DNA of 64,000 nt from Clostridiales bacterium (GCA_012839295.1 DUNO01000013.1:124001-188000), one strand, 5' to 3'; positions 44,269-53,233 are shown, numbered from the stretch's first letter. The notes: generated by a model from the letters alone, not told the origin. Numbers and translations: made by a program.

Positions 44269-45150
44269 ATGAAGAATAAGCATAAATTGAGTACCTTTGA
44301 TATAGTAGTAACGATACTGATGGCAATTGTCCTATTTATCTGCATCTATCCGTTTATTTATGAACTGGCAATTTCGTTGTCGGATGGAAAAGCCGTGGCG
44401 GCGGGAAGGATTACCTTTTATTCCATCGGAACGAACCTGCAATCCTATCTCTATATACTGACAGCAAAGAGACTTGGGATTGTAAAGGGATTTATCAATT
44501 CTGTCATTTATACGGGACTGGGAACAATAGTGGCGGTTGTCGTAACCTTTATGACAGCTTATGTTCTTACAAGGAGAAAATTCCGGATGAGGAAGCTGAT
44601 CATGTTCCTGTTCATGATGTGCTATGTGTTTGAAGCTGGAATTGTCCCCACCTACATTATCCAAAGCAAATTAGGCTTGGTAAATAATATTCTGGTCATG
44701 ATAGTCCCAATGGCAATCAATACCTACCTGTTGATTATTTGCAGAACCTTCCTGCATCAGATTCCTGTATCCATCGAGGAGGCTGCTGTCGTAGATGGGG
44801 CGAATGACTGGACGATTATGTGGAAGATATTCTTCCCGGTGTCTAAGCCTACGATTGCGACCATTACTTTGTTCTATCTGGTACAGAAGTGGAATGACTA
44901 TTTAACACCCCTGATTTATCTGCAAAAAAAGGAGCTGCAGCCCTTGCAGCTAATCCTTTATAATTTTACCGCTGCAGCCAATTCCACAGGTTCACCCTTG
45001 GAAAATGTTAATGTAAACGGGCATATGCTTACCTATCAGACTTTGACTGCGGCGATTGTTATTATTACGATAGTGCCCATCCTGCTGGTCTATCCCTTTG
45101 CCCAAAACTACTTTACGACAGGGCTTATGGTCGGCTCTGTTAAGGAATAA
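44269..45150 (+). CDS. Sugar ABC transporter permease (LplC/YtcP-like)
   Basis: 293 residues, six membrane helices, EAA loop EEAAVVDGANDWTIMWKIFFP, C-terminus GLMVGSVKE typical of the YtcP/LplC group. It starts 14 nt after the other permease, after AAGGAGG. Its last two codons form the start of the tandem repeat described at 45145. Confidence 0.92.
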   Translation: MKNKHKLSTFDIVVTILMAIVLFICIYPFIYELAISLSDGKAVAAGRITFYSIGTNLQSYLYILTAKRLGIVKGFINSVIYTGLGTIVAVVVTFMTAYVLTRRKFRMRKLIMFLFMMCYVFEAGIVPTYIIQSKLGLVNNILVMIVPMAINTYLLIICRTFLHQIPVSIEEAAVVDGANDWTIMWKIFFPVSKPTIATITLFYLVQKWNDYLTPLIYLQKKELQPLQLILYNFTAAANSTGSPLENVNVNGHMLTYQTLTAAIVIITIVPILLVYPFAQNYFTTGLMVGSVKE

Positions 45151-45203
45151 ATAATAAAAGAATAAATAATAAAAGAATAAATAATAAAGGAATAAATAAT
45201 ATA
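45145..45203 (+). repeat. Four 15-nt tandem repeats between permease and glycosidase genes
   Basis: Units GAATAAATAATAAAA at 45145, 45160, 45175 (last base G) and 45190 (14 nt, partial). The first includes the permease stop codon; the last runs into GGGAGGG, the ribosome binding site of the next gene. Copy-number change would move the site without altering either protein. Confidence 0.75.
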
Positions 45204-45215
45204 GGGAGGGATACG

Positions 45216-47300
45216 ATGAAGGCTGGAATACTGGAATATAAAAACAGATGCTTGAGGACCAGATGCGGTAAACTTCTGATGGGGCCGTCAGGAAACCGGC
45301 TTTTTGTGGATTATCTGGATCGATACCCCGGCTTTCGCGGAAGGATTGATTTTATTCATAAAGTGAATCTTGGTGAGATATTTTCGGTTTCCTGCGAGGA
45401 ATTATCGGACAAATTTGATTATATGCAATCCGTATGGCATCCGGAATATCTGGAAGTCTCTTTAGACGAGTGCAATATTCATTTCCACGAAATAAAGTTC
45501 ATCACACAGGATGATTGCGCTGTCTCGATCCAACACTGGGAAAATGCCGGTAGGAAACCCGTAAGGCTTATCCTCTCTTATGAGCCGGACCAATGTCAGG
45601 TTTTTAAAGGAGAAAAAAAGGTGGTTTCACCGGCCATAGTGCATGGTTATCAATTCTATTATTGTGTGGAAAGCAATACCTTTTCTCAGGAGGACAGCTA
45701 TATATTAAAGGAGAAGGAGTGTACGGATATCATAACGGTGGCAGCCTTTGGTGTTGCCGGAAAAGATGCGGAAGGACCTCTGATGGACAGGGCAGCGACT
45801 CTATGCCGGTTATCTGCCGGTGACCTGTTGGAGAAGCATTGTGCACAATATCATAGCTTTTATGAAAACATACCGGAGTTTACCTGCAGTGACCGGGCAT
45901 TAAATGCAGCCTGGGATTATAGGTGGTATATCCTGCATAATACTTATGCCGTACCCGATTATGGGAATTATAAGCATGGTCTGATGTATGAGGGCAGGGA
46001 TCACAAGATGGGAAAAGACCCTTTTCATCCTACCGGATGGGAATTTACAAAATTAATTCCCTTATCCACACCTTTGCATATGACAGATATGCGATGGAAC
46101 GGTAAGCCGGACTATGTGAAGGAAATGATACGTTCCCTGCTGGACAGTATGGATGAAGAGGGAGAGCTTCGCGTGATGCTGGCGGATGATTTTGGGAACT
46201 CTTACTGTAACTACAGTATATGGGCAATTTATCAATACTATCTGATACACCCGGATGAGGATTTCTTAAGGCAGATTATATCCCGGCTGAAAAAATATGC
46301 GGATTGCCTGCCGGGCAAATATACGGATGGAACAGATCTGCTGCAGATTGTTAAGGTGCACCAGCTGACAGGAAAAGAGTACCAGCCCAGCTACTGGTAT
46401 TTTCACAACTTCCCAAAGGATTATCAGGGGAAAGAGACCTATACGTTTTTAAAAAGGGTGGATAGCAGCATCTATTTCTATTTGAATTTATTAGGGCTTT
46501 CTTATCTTTGTAATGAAGCGGAAGACCCGGATGCAAAAAAATATCTGGAGATGGCTGAGAAACTTAAAAATGAAATAAATGATAAAATGTGGGATGATGA
46601 ATCGGCGTTCTTTTATGATCTTCATTTCGAGACGGAAGAAAAAGCATATGTAAAAAATATCGTTGGTTTTTATCCCTGGTGGGCCGACATCGTTCCCGAG
46701 ATAAACCATAAAGGGTTTGCAACATTATTCTCGGATGAATTCGAGACAGAGTACATGTTTCCTTCGGTTTCCAGAAAATGTCCCGCGTATGCGCCAAATG
46801 GCGGCTGGATGGGGGATTTTATAAAGGGGAGGGACGGCTGTGTATGGGATGGGCCCTCCTGGCCTTATACCAATGCAATTTTAATTGATGCTTTAGGCAG
46901 ACAGAGCCAAAAAAATAACCATTGCTATGACAAAGAGTTTGCCAGGAAGCTGCGTAAATATACTTTGCAGCATTTCAGAAACGGAAATATAGAGGAGCCA
47001 TATCTGGTGGAACACTACAACCCGGAAACGGGAGAGCCCCTTAGCGATGAGGTGGACTATAACCATTCGTTTTTCCTTGACCTGGTCATGAAATATGTTG
47101 TCGGCATACAGGTCTTCAGGGATAAAGTTGTATTGGATCCTCTGGACATTGGCCTGGACAGCTTTGTATGTAATAACGTTAATATCCGCGGGCATAAGCT
47201 GGATATCAGTTATACAAGAGAGGAAGGCTTCAGGGTCCGCTGTGATGAAAAAGAGATGATAAATAAAAAGGAGTTAGCTTACAGTATCATTTGTTTATAA
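45216..47300 (+). CDS. Glycoside hydrolase with (alpha/alpha)6 barrel, MGH1/GH63-like
   Basis: 694 residues, no signal peptide, so it acts inside the cell. A beta-rich N-terminal region (about 1-215) precedes a helical barrel with marks of the GH63/MGH1-type clan: GLMYEGRDHKMG, MLADDFGNSY, CVWDGPSWPYTNAILIDAL and HYNPETGEPL. The strong GGGAGGG precedes the ATG. Coming after the importer genes, it should hydrolyse the imported glycan and feed the acid-sugar enzymes upstream. Substrate unknown. Confidence 0.82.
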   Translation: MKAGILEYKNRCLRTRCGKLLMGPSGNRLFVDYLDRYPGFRGRIDFIHKVNLGEIFSVSCEELSDKFDYMQSVWHPEYLEVSLDECNIHFHEIKFITQDDCAVSIQHWENAGRKPVRLILSYEPDQCQVFKGEKKVVSPAIVHGYQFYYCVESNTFSQEDSYILKEKECTDIITVAAFGVAGKDAEGPLMDRAATLCRLSAGDLLEKHCAQYHSFYENIPEFTCSDRALNAAWDYRWYILHNTYAVPDYGNYKHGLMYEGRDHKMGKDPFHPTGWEFTKLIPLSTPLHMTDMRWNGKPDYVKEMIRSLLDSMDEEGELRVMLADDFGNSYCNYSIWAIYQYYLIHPDEDFLRQIISRLKKYADCLPGKYTDGTDLLQIVKVHQLTGKEYQPSYWYFHNFPKDYQGKETYTFLKRVDSSIYFYLNLLGLSYLCNEAEDPDAKKYLEMAEKLKNEINDKMWDDESAFFYDLHFETEEKAYVKNIVGFYPWWADIVPEINHKGFATLFSDEFETEYMFPSVSRKCPAYAPNGGWMGDFIKGRDGCVWDGPSWPYTNAILIDALGRQSQKNNHCYDKEFARKLRKYTLQHFRNGNIEEPYLVEHYNPETGEPLSDEVDYNHSFFLDLVMKYVVGIQVFRDKVVLDPLDIGLDSFVCNNVNIRGHKLDISYTREEGFRVRCDEKEMINKKELAYSIICL

Positions 47301-47314
47301 AGGAATGGTAGACT

Positions 47315-47606
47315 ATGACGATAGACAACTTAAGGGATTACCCGTTGTTGAAGGGATTAACCTTGGACGGTACGATATATTTTAATCAGGATATGGGAGT
47401 TGCCGAGGCTGTGCTGCCACCTGGGGGTTATGCCAGCGCCCATGCACCCACAATTGTATCAGTTACCGGATGGAGACCTGCTTTGTGCCTGGTTTGCAGG
47501 CTCTTATGAAGGCAATTCCGACAATCTGTGGAAAACAAAAATGAAGCCTTTTTACGGAAAGGAATTTTTGGACAGAGGAAAAGCCCTCCTTTTGGGAGGG
47601 CTTTAG
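47315..47606 (+). pseudogene. Frameshifted, truncated sialidase/BNR-type glycosidase
   Basis: An ATG 15 nt after the glycosidase gene opens a frame that reads ...YASAHAPTIV; the family sequence then continues one frame over as QLPDGDLLCAWFAGSYEGNSD. This means a single-base insertion near 47459. Such HAPTIV.LP.GDLL.AWFAG.EG segments are typical of the N-terminus of exo-sialidase-like BNR proteins. After SYEGNSD the similarity stops and the frame ends at a terminator, so most of the gene (about 300 residues) is missing. The normal gene would have completed the glycan-degrading operon. Confidence 0.75.
47580..47604 (+). terminator. Terminator of the acid-sugar operon
   Basis: Perfect 10-bp stem AAAGCCCTCC / GGAGGGCTTT with a 5-nt loop. 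It now lies inside the reading frame of the truncated gene, consistent with a deletion that joined it here. Confidence 0.7.
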
Positions 47607-47617
47607 GGGGGAGAATT

Positions 47618-47692
47618 ATGAAAATCTATGTAATTAATCTTACTGATATTGGGAGGGTTTTGCTTTTGTTATTTTCTATGATTTTATTATAA
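47618..47692 (+). CDS. 24-residue hydrophobic peptide
   Basis: A strong site (GGGGGGAG) precedes an ATG that opens MKIYVINLTDIGRVLLLLFS and ends MILL. It looks like a positively charged N-terminus and a membrane helix cut short. It resembles the first residues of exported wall enzymes of Lachnospiraceae, so it could be the stump of such a gene or a small membrane peptide. DNA from 47693 to 47908 holds no other convincing gene. Confidence 0.35.
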   Translation: MKIYVINLTDIGRVLLLLFSMILL

Positions 47693-47908
47693 TATGAGAA
47701 TGTGTTTTATCTATTAACGAAGTTTGAAAAAATTGTGAAGATAGTGTATCCAATTTATGTACAAAGGGATGGATTGCCAAGAGGATTCATGGGTATTTTA
47801 GCGCATTTTCCTGGTCAAAAAACGTCAAATATTCTTGGATTATGGTACGAAAAAATACTAAAATATCGCAAAATATGCACTAATATGGTCCCAATAAAAG
47901 GAAGCTCC

Positions 47909-47937
47909 TTGACACATTTCATCGGATAACGTATGAT
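47909..47937 (+). promoter_or_regulatory. Near-consensus sigma-A promoter of the HD-GYP gene
   Basis: TTGACA (47909-47914), 17-nt spacer, TATGAT (47932-47937). Confidence 0.8.
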
Positions 47938-47979
47938 AATGATGAGTTTATGCGTTCTAACTGATAAAGGAGACAACAC

Positions 47980-49059
47980 ATGAGATTAGTTTCACTGTCG
48001 ATGCTGAGACCGGATATGGTGCTGGCAAAGGCCATTTATTATAAAGACTGCCTGGTGCTCCGAGAAGGACTTAGTGACCTGCCCCGATTTGCGAAAAGCC
48101 TTCGGAATTTGGGAATTGAATATGTGTATGTTAGTGATCCAAAAAGCGATGGGATTGTCATTCCGGATGCCATATCTGAGGAAACCAGGGTAAACTGTAA
48201 GAAAATCCTCAGACAGACAATTGATGATTTTGAAACTAAGACAGTTGTTGATATATCTGAAATGGACGGTACCATTAACAATATTATAGATGAAATCTTA
48301 GCGAACCCGGATGTCCAGATTAGTTTAAATGATATTAGTGCCTCGGATGAATACACCTTCTCGCATTCTGTCAGCACGACGGTGTATTCTTTATTAATTG
48401 CCAAGGATTTGGGCTATAACCGCCAGATGCTGGAAAAGCTTGCGGCAGGAACCCTGCTGCATGATTTTGGAAAGGTTTTAATCGACAAGAAAATCCTGAA
48501 TAAAAAAGGAGTGCTGTCGCCGGAAGAGCTGGAGCATGTAAAGCAGCATACCACCCTGGGCTATGAGCTGCTTAAGAAATGCCCTAACCTTACGGAGCTG
48601 TCACGCATTATTGCCCTGCAGCACCATGAGAGGATGGATGGCTCAGGCTATCCCGGAGGCCATATGGCAGGGGAGCTTCATGAGTTTGCCCGTATCGTTG
48701 CTATTGCAGATGTTTATGATGCCCTGATATCGGACCGTTGCTACCGGAGGAAATGGAGCTGTAACAATGCGGTGAATTATCTGGTGGAGCATGCGGAGAC
48801 GAAGTTTGACTTGAAGCTGGTATCCATTTTAATCAAGCAGATTGCTATTTATCCAAACGGCTCCATGGTACGCTTGTCAACGAATGCCATGGGAATTGTG
48901 AAGGAACAGAACAAGAACTTTCCGTTGCGCCCTGTCATACGTGTAATCACGAATGAAAAGGGTAATGACATCGTGCCCTTTGAGCTTGATTTAATGAAGG
49001 TGCTATCCATAACCATAATGGAATCAGAATTAGAGATGGAATCCCTGGATAAAATCTAG
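47980..49059 (+). CDS. HD-GYP domain protein (cyclic-di-GMP phosphodiesterase type)
   Basis: 359 residues. The N-terminal part (about 1-120) is short and unassigned. The HD-GYP domain has LLHDFGKVLIDKKIL (HD at about 159-160), HHERMDGSGYPGG (about 214-226) and DVYDALISDRCYR. Such domains usually cleave cyclic di-GMP. It has its own strong promoter and AAAGGAG site. Together with the GGDEF-EAL protein at 57251 it indicates cyclic-di-GMP signalling in this organism. Confidence 0.92.
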   Translation: MRLVSLSMLRPDMVLAKAIYYKDCLVLREGLSDLPRFAKSLRNLGIEYVYVSDPKSDGIVIPDAISEETRVNCKKILRQTIDDFETKTVVDISEMDGTINNIIDEILANPDVQISLNDISASDEYTFSHSVSTTVYSLLIAKDLGYNRQMLEKLAAGTLLHDFGKVLIDKKILNKKGVLSPEELEHVKQHTTLGYELLKKCPNLTELSRIIALQHHERMDGSGYPGGHMAGELHEFARIVAIADVYDALISDRCYRRKWSCNNAVNYLVEHAETKFDLKLVSILIKQIAIYPNGSMVRLSTNAMGIVKEQNKNFPLRPVIRVITNEKGNDIVPFELDLMKVLSITIMESELEMESLDKI

Positions 49060-49185
49060 GCATTTAAGGTAAAAATAATAAGCTGTTAAAACAATGGTGG
49101 TTTATGGCCAAGGCTTTAACAGCTTCCTTGATTCATATTTTGTTATCATTTTCTTTATTACTTCCTAATAAAAGAGTTAATGTTT

Positions 49186-49223
49186 GCAAAAAGCGGCTTG
49201 GTTTATACCAGGCCGCTTTTTGC
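49186..49223. terminator. Terminator between HD-GYP and ECF genes
   Basis: Perfect 12-bp stem GCAAAAAGCGGC / GCCGCTTTTTGC with a 14-nt loop; usable from both sides. Confidence 0.8.
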
Positions 49224-49341
49224 AGGACAATTATATTTTATGGATGCTCTCTGCAGATTCTTTTCTTTCTTTCACATTTTTAATTGCCCGTAATTCTATT
49301 GGTCTATTGCAATTTTTTTATTTCTGATAATTCTTTGTTTT

Positions 49342-49926
49342 TTATGAATTCTTTGCAACTCCTAATTTGATTTTGGTACTTACCGGAAGGCTGACAACCT
49401 TCTGTAAGGGAACCCACACGAGGGCCGCAATGATGAAATCGATGGTACCGTGAACCAGTGTTCCAAGACCTACCAGGCCGATAACCATAACAAGGAAGCT
49501 GCTGGTAGACTGCCCCTTGAAGTAAAAAATGCTGGATACAATGACCTCGCAAACGGCATGGATGATTGTAATTAGTAGTACAAAGGGGATTGCGGTTTTA
49601 AAGGAGTTCAGGATATTGCCGTTCTTTTTCAAAATAAAGGCGCCGATCATTGCAAATACGATGTGGGTCAGGGCACGGAATACCACAACTGGAAGAAAAC
49701 CGGCAATCAAAAAACCGAAGCTTGTAACAAGTGCCACGACGGCAGCTACGGCCGGAGAAATGAACATGGCAATAATGATTGGAACATGGCTGGCTAAGGT
49801 GAAGGATGCCGGTTCAATCTGGATCTTGATCGGAGAAATCAATGGGATTAAGATACCGACTGCACTGAGGAGGGCAGCAGTTGTCATGATTCTTACTTTG
49901 CTGGTATTATTATTATTATTATTCAT
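49342..49926 (-). CDS. ECF transporter S component, NiaX-like
   Basis: About 194 residues, six membrane helices. ASHVPIIIAMFISPAVAAVVALVTS and FRALTHIVFAMIGAF resemble the NiaX-type vitamin-binding subunits (niacin), so niacin uptake is likely but unproven. The A, A' and T parts of the ECF transporter would be elsewhere. The start is ambiguous: an in-frame ATG at 49947 lacks a site, while ATG 49926 has GGAAGGA 12 nt before it. Directly after that ATG a (AAT)6 microsatellite encodes six Asn. A palindrome that may be an operator lies just upstream. Confidence 0.82.
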   Translation of the reverse strand: MNNNNNNTSKVRIMTTAALLSAVGILIPLISPIKIQIEPASFTLASHVPIIIAMFISPAVAAVVALVTSFGFLIAGFLPVVVFRALTHIVFAMIGAFILKKNGNILNSFKTAIPFVLLITIIHAVCEVIVSSIFYFKGQSTSSFLVMVIGLVGLGTLVHGTIDFIIAALVWVPLQKVVSLPVSTKIKLGVAKNS

Positions 49927-49959
49927 AAGCTTAACATATCCTTCCATTTTAAATTTGAA

Positions 49960-49979
49960 ACAGCTGTCTTGTCAGCTGT
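49960..49979. promoter_or_regulatory. Palindromic operator candidate of the ECF gene
   Basis: ACAGCTG-TCTTGT-CAGCTGT, perfect 7-bp arms. It sits about 35-55 nt upstream of the start codon. A niacin repressor (NiaR) site is the natural guess but rests on the gene's identity. Confidence 0.5.
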
Positions 49980-50019
49980 AATTATACCTGACTATACATG
50001 CCGTGTCAACAATTATCCT

Positions 50020-50180
50020 AACAAAATTAACAGCTTTTCTATAAACCTAATAAAATAACAGCTGTTCTGATGGAATCAACAGCCAATCTGGTAAAATCAA
50101 AAGCTTCTAATTTGAGGTTAAAAGTTTAAGAAGATAAGGTAAAGGCCTTTCATGGCGTGGATTCAAGGGAAGACACAATA
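50020..50180. other. Repeat-rich intergenic stretch, no gene
   Basis: Several diverged copies of an AAAAT.AACAGC block (50032, 50059, 50084 region, 50106) including the palindrome AACAGCTGTT. They look like degenerate tandem repeats similar to those at 32083 and 57095. Confidence 0.4.
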
Positions 50181-50184
50181 AAAA

Positions 50185-50240
50185 AAGGAGCTGCCGTACA
50201 CCGGGTAAGTAACCAACTACTTACGATATACAGCAGCTTC
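50185..50240. terminator. Interrupted hairpin downstream of the Ldh gene
   Basis: Outer pair AGCTGC / GCAGCT and inner pair GTAAGT / ACTTAC, with A-run on one side. It is the probable terminator of the minus-strand dehydrogenase. Confidence 0.5.
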
Positions 50241-50317
50241 TGTAAAGAATGGAATTATTTTATGGAATTACACCATTGAAGGTTGTTATTCAAGTTAACT
50301 TTTTATTTTACAAATTT

Positions 50318-51424
50318 TTATTCAAAGGGGAACCGGAAGGGCAGGTCAAACTTATCACGGAGTGCAATAAACTCCTTCTGCAGGGCTTCCCCGATGGGAA
50401 CACCCTTATCCCTCCGCTCCAGCCAAACCTCATATTCCTTTTCACCGGCGGTGTAAATCCGTTCCTCGCCGGGCGCCTTCTTGGAAGCCCGCAGGGCACG
50501 CAGGATATCCCCGGTGGTTTTCTTAAAGCTATCTAAGCCCATGAAGGCCTCAGGATCAATTGCAAGGAAGAAATGGCCGAGCTGGTAAGGAACCTTGCTG
50601 CCGCTCTCATCTATGCCCGACAGCAGTTTTAAGTAATTGCCTGCCTGCAAGGCGGCGGACAGGATCTCGACAACGGTAGCATAGCCATAGCCCTTATAGC
50701 CCCCAAGCTCTTCGCCAATGCCGCCAAGTGGTGCAAGGGCAGCGCTGCCCTGCGTTAAATCCACCAGTATCTTTTTGCTGTCGGTGAGGGCGGTACCGTC
50801 TTCCCCGATTACCATGCCCCGTGGAGTATCTTTGCCGCTGCGGGCATAGAATTCAATCTTGCCCCGCTGGGTTATGCTGGTGGCACAGTCAAGCACAAAT
50901 GGAAATTCCTCATCCGTCGGCATGCCAAAGGTCAGTGGATTAGTACCTAGCATATTCTCAACACCGAAGGTTGGGGCGATAGAAGGGCGGGCATTCGTAC
51001 CGGTGATTCCGATTAAGCCATGCTGGACGGCCATGGTCGCATAATAGCCGGCGATTCCGTAATGTGTGGAATTGCGGGCAGCAACCATTCCCATACCATA
51101 TTTTTTGGCCTTGTCGATTGCCATCCGCATGGATCTGTAGCCAACAATCATCCCCATACCATCATGCCCGTCAACAACTGCGGTTGTAGGAGTTTCGCGG
51201 ACGATTTCGAAGTTAGTGACGGGCTTTTGTATACCTTCCAACAGACGGTCGATATAAATTGCTTTAAAGCGGTTGCAGCCGTGGCTTTCAATGCCTCTCC
51301 GGTCGCTTTCTAACAGGACATCGGAACAGATAACTGCATCCTCATGGGGAACACCCAGCTTCTCAAAGGCTGCAATCATGAAATCACCAATTAGTTCCCA
51401 AGAAATATAGGGTCTTGTTTCCAT
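50318..51424 (-). CDS. Ldh-family (malate/L-lactate-type) NAD(P) oxidoreductase
   Basis: I chose the start at 51424 (METRPY) since AAGGAGG lies 8 nt before it; the longer frame begins upstream of that site. 368 residues of the type-2 malate/lactate dehydrogenase family: ESDRRGIESHG, the active-site His segment NSTHYGIAGYY, and GTNPLTFGMP. Members reduce alpha-keto acids such as pyruvate, ureidoglycolate or 2,3-diketogulonate. The substrate is not evident from context. The C-terminal 60 residues are longer and more charged than in the basic family. Confidence 0.88.
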   Translation of the reverse strand: METRPYISWELIGDFMIAAFEKLGVPHEDAVICSDVLLESDRRGIESHGCNRFKAIYIDRLLEGIQKPVTNFEIVRETPTTAVVDGHDGMGMIVGYRSMRMAIDKAKKYGMGMVAARNSTHYGIAGYYATMAVQHGLIGITGTNARPSIAPTFGVENMLGTNPLTFGMPTDEEFPFVLDCATSITQRGKIEFYARSGKDTPRGMVIGEDGTALTDSKKILVDLTQGSAALAPLGGIGEELGGYKGYGYATVVEILSAALQAGNYLKLLSGIDESGSKVPYQLGHFFLAIDPEAFMGLDSFKKTTGDILRALRASKKAPGEERIYTAGEKEYEVWLERRDKGVPIGEALQKEFIALRDKFDLPFRFPFE

Positions 51425-51660
51425 AGAAAATTCCTCCTTATCACAAAACATCGGTCACAAATACTGCATTTTACACAATGCAGTACCCGGTACTCATCCT
51501 GCGGTTGCATGGGTCTGCCTACATTATAACTTACCTGTTCAGCTTTGTGCAATAGCGGAAGGGCTTATTTGTAAAATAATTCTATCTCTGTATGGATATC
51601 CCAGTACCTGATAATTCACTGATAAAATTCTTATGCCGATTTAGTAAGGATTATGCTTTA

Positions 51661-52140
51661 CTATAGGTCGTCTCTTTGAAGGCGGTAAACAGTCCATTCG
51701 TCCATGGGCTTGGCTCCAAGCTGCTTATAGAATTGGATGGAAGGCTCGTTCCAGTTAAGGCAGGCCCATTCCAAACGTCCGCAGCCACGCTCCAGCGCCA
51801 GCTTTGAAAGGTGGGCCAGTAAGGCTTTCCCGAAGCCCTTTCCCCTCATTTCCGGCTTCACAAAAAGATCCTCCAGATAAATCCCCGGTCTTCCCAGGAA
51901 GGTAGAAAAATTGTGGAGGAACAGTGCGAAGCAGACGGGTTCCTGTTGATATTCTCCGATGATTACCTCAGCCCTTTTCTGGCGGAAGATAAATTCAGTC
52001 AATAGCTCCTCCGTTGCCACTACCTCGTCTGACATGCGTTCATAATCAGCGAGGGCTTTGATAAATTCTAAGATAAGGCCAACGTCTGCCGGTCCTGCGG
52101 TACGTATTTCAAAATCTTCAATGGATATTTCTGGTATCAT
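51661..52140 (-). CDS. GNAT N-acetyltransferase (diamine/aminoalkylphosphonate type)
   Basis: 159 residues from the second of two adjacent ATGs, which has AGGAG at a better distance (8 nt) than the first. ILEFIKALADYERMSDEV and LEDLFVKPEMRGKGFGKALL (the acetyl-CoA loop RGKGFG), then RLEWACLNWNEPSIQFYKQLG, match the SSAT/spermidine acetyltransferase-like group, which acetylates small amines. It is monocistronic. Confidence 0.88.
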   Translation of the reverse strand: MIPEISIEDFEIRTAGPADVGLILEFIKALADYERMSDEVVATEELLTEFIFRQKRAEVIIGEYQQEPVCFALFLHNFSTFLGRPGIYLEDLFVKPEMRGKGFGKALLAHLSKLALERGCGRLEWACLNWNEPSIQFYKQLGAKPMDEWTVYRLQRDDL

Positions 52141-52390
52141 ATGCATTGCTCCTATCTAGTTGGTTGTTTTATTAGCCTGATACAGGTTTAGTTTTGTTGT
52201 ATTATAGCACTTTAGTTACCGGCATGTATAGAAGAAAATACCTTTCCTGCGAAAAGAAAGCGGATTGCGTCGAAGAAGGACATATATTATACTTAGCTTA
52301 GAGGTTTGGAATAGTCAAAATCCGGGACGAGGCGGTCCGGGTACCATAATAGGACAATAATACTTTTGGATAGATGGAGATCGGATTAAG

Positions 52391-53233
52391 GTGAGAATAT
52401 ATAAGAAGAATTTTGATATTTTGCAGATTGCGGATTCAGGACAATGCTTCCGCATGAACCAGCTAAGGGCGGAAAAAGGAAGGATAAGATATGGCATGAT
52501 CGCCTATGGAAAATATCTGGAGCTGGAGCAGACTGACGAGGATCAGGTGGAGCTTTATTGTACGGAGGAGGAATATCATGGGATCTGGGAGGATTATTTT
52601 GACCTGTCCTATGATTATGAAACGCTGGTGAGGACATTAATGGAGGGCGGGGATCCTTTTTTAAAGGAAGCTGCAGCCTATGGAAAGGGGATCAGGATCT
52701 TAAAGCAGGAGCCATTTGAAGCCATGATCAGCTTTATCATATCCCAGAATAAAAATATTCCTGCCATCCGCAGCGGAATTGAAGCCCTATGTGCCAGGTA
52801 CGGTGAAAAAATAGGGACCAACCAGGAAGACGGGAGGGAATATTACGCATTCCCGACGCCGGAGGCTCTGTCAAAGGCAGACAAGGAGGAGCTGCGCAGG
52901 CTTAAGATGGGATACCGGGATGATTACATAATCAGTGCTGCACAAGCAGTGGTAACGGGTGAGGTCGAGTTTAAGCATTTGAAGGAAATCGGTTTTGAGG
53001 AAGCGGTAAAATCCTTAAAAAAGGTTCATGGCATCGGTGATAAGGTAGCAAATTGTATCTCCTTATACGGCCTGCACCATATCGAAGGCTTCCCGGTGGA
53101 CGTGTGGATCCGGAGGGTAATAGATGAAATTTACCATAAAAAATTTGAAAAGGAATTATACTGCGGATATGCGGGAATTGTCCAGCAGTATATGTTCTAT
53201 TACATGCGCCACCTTAGGAACCGGGGAGAATAA
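52391..53233 (+). CDS. 8-oxoguanine DNA glycosylase (OGG1-like)
   Basis: 280 residues starting at GTG. An N-terminal OGG-type beta domain (DILQIADSGQCFRMNQ) is followed by the helix-hairpin-helix-GPD domain: HGIGDKVANCISLYGL with the catalytic Lys, and FPVDVWIRRV with the catalytic Asp. Bifunctional glycosylase/lyase that removes 8-oxoguanine opposite C. It fits the oxidative-stress theme of katA and fprA but is transcribed alone. Confidence 0.93.
   Translation: MRIYKKNFDILQIADSGQCFRMNQLRAEKGRIRYGMIAYGKYLELEQTDEDQVELYCTEEEYHGIWEDYFDLSYDYETLVRTLMEGGDPFLKEAAAYGKGIRILKQEPFEAMISFIISQNKNIPAIRSGIEALCARYGEKIGTNQEDGREYYAFPTPEALSKADKEELRRLKMGYRDDYIISAAQAVVTGEVEFKHLKEIGFEEAVKSLKKVHGIGDKVANCISLYGLHHIEGFPVDVWIRRVIDEIYHKKFEKELYCGYAGIVQQYMFYYMRHLRNRGE

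Noticed and set aside
47702-47929. 75-codon frame before the HD-GYP gene
   Set aside because: Starts at GTG without a ribosome site, and the region's promoter for the next gene lies within it.
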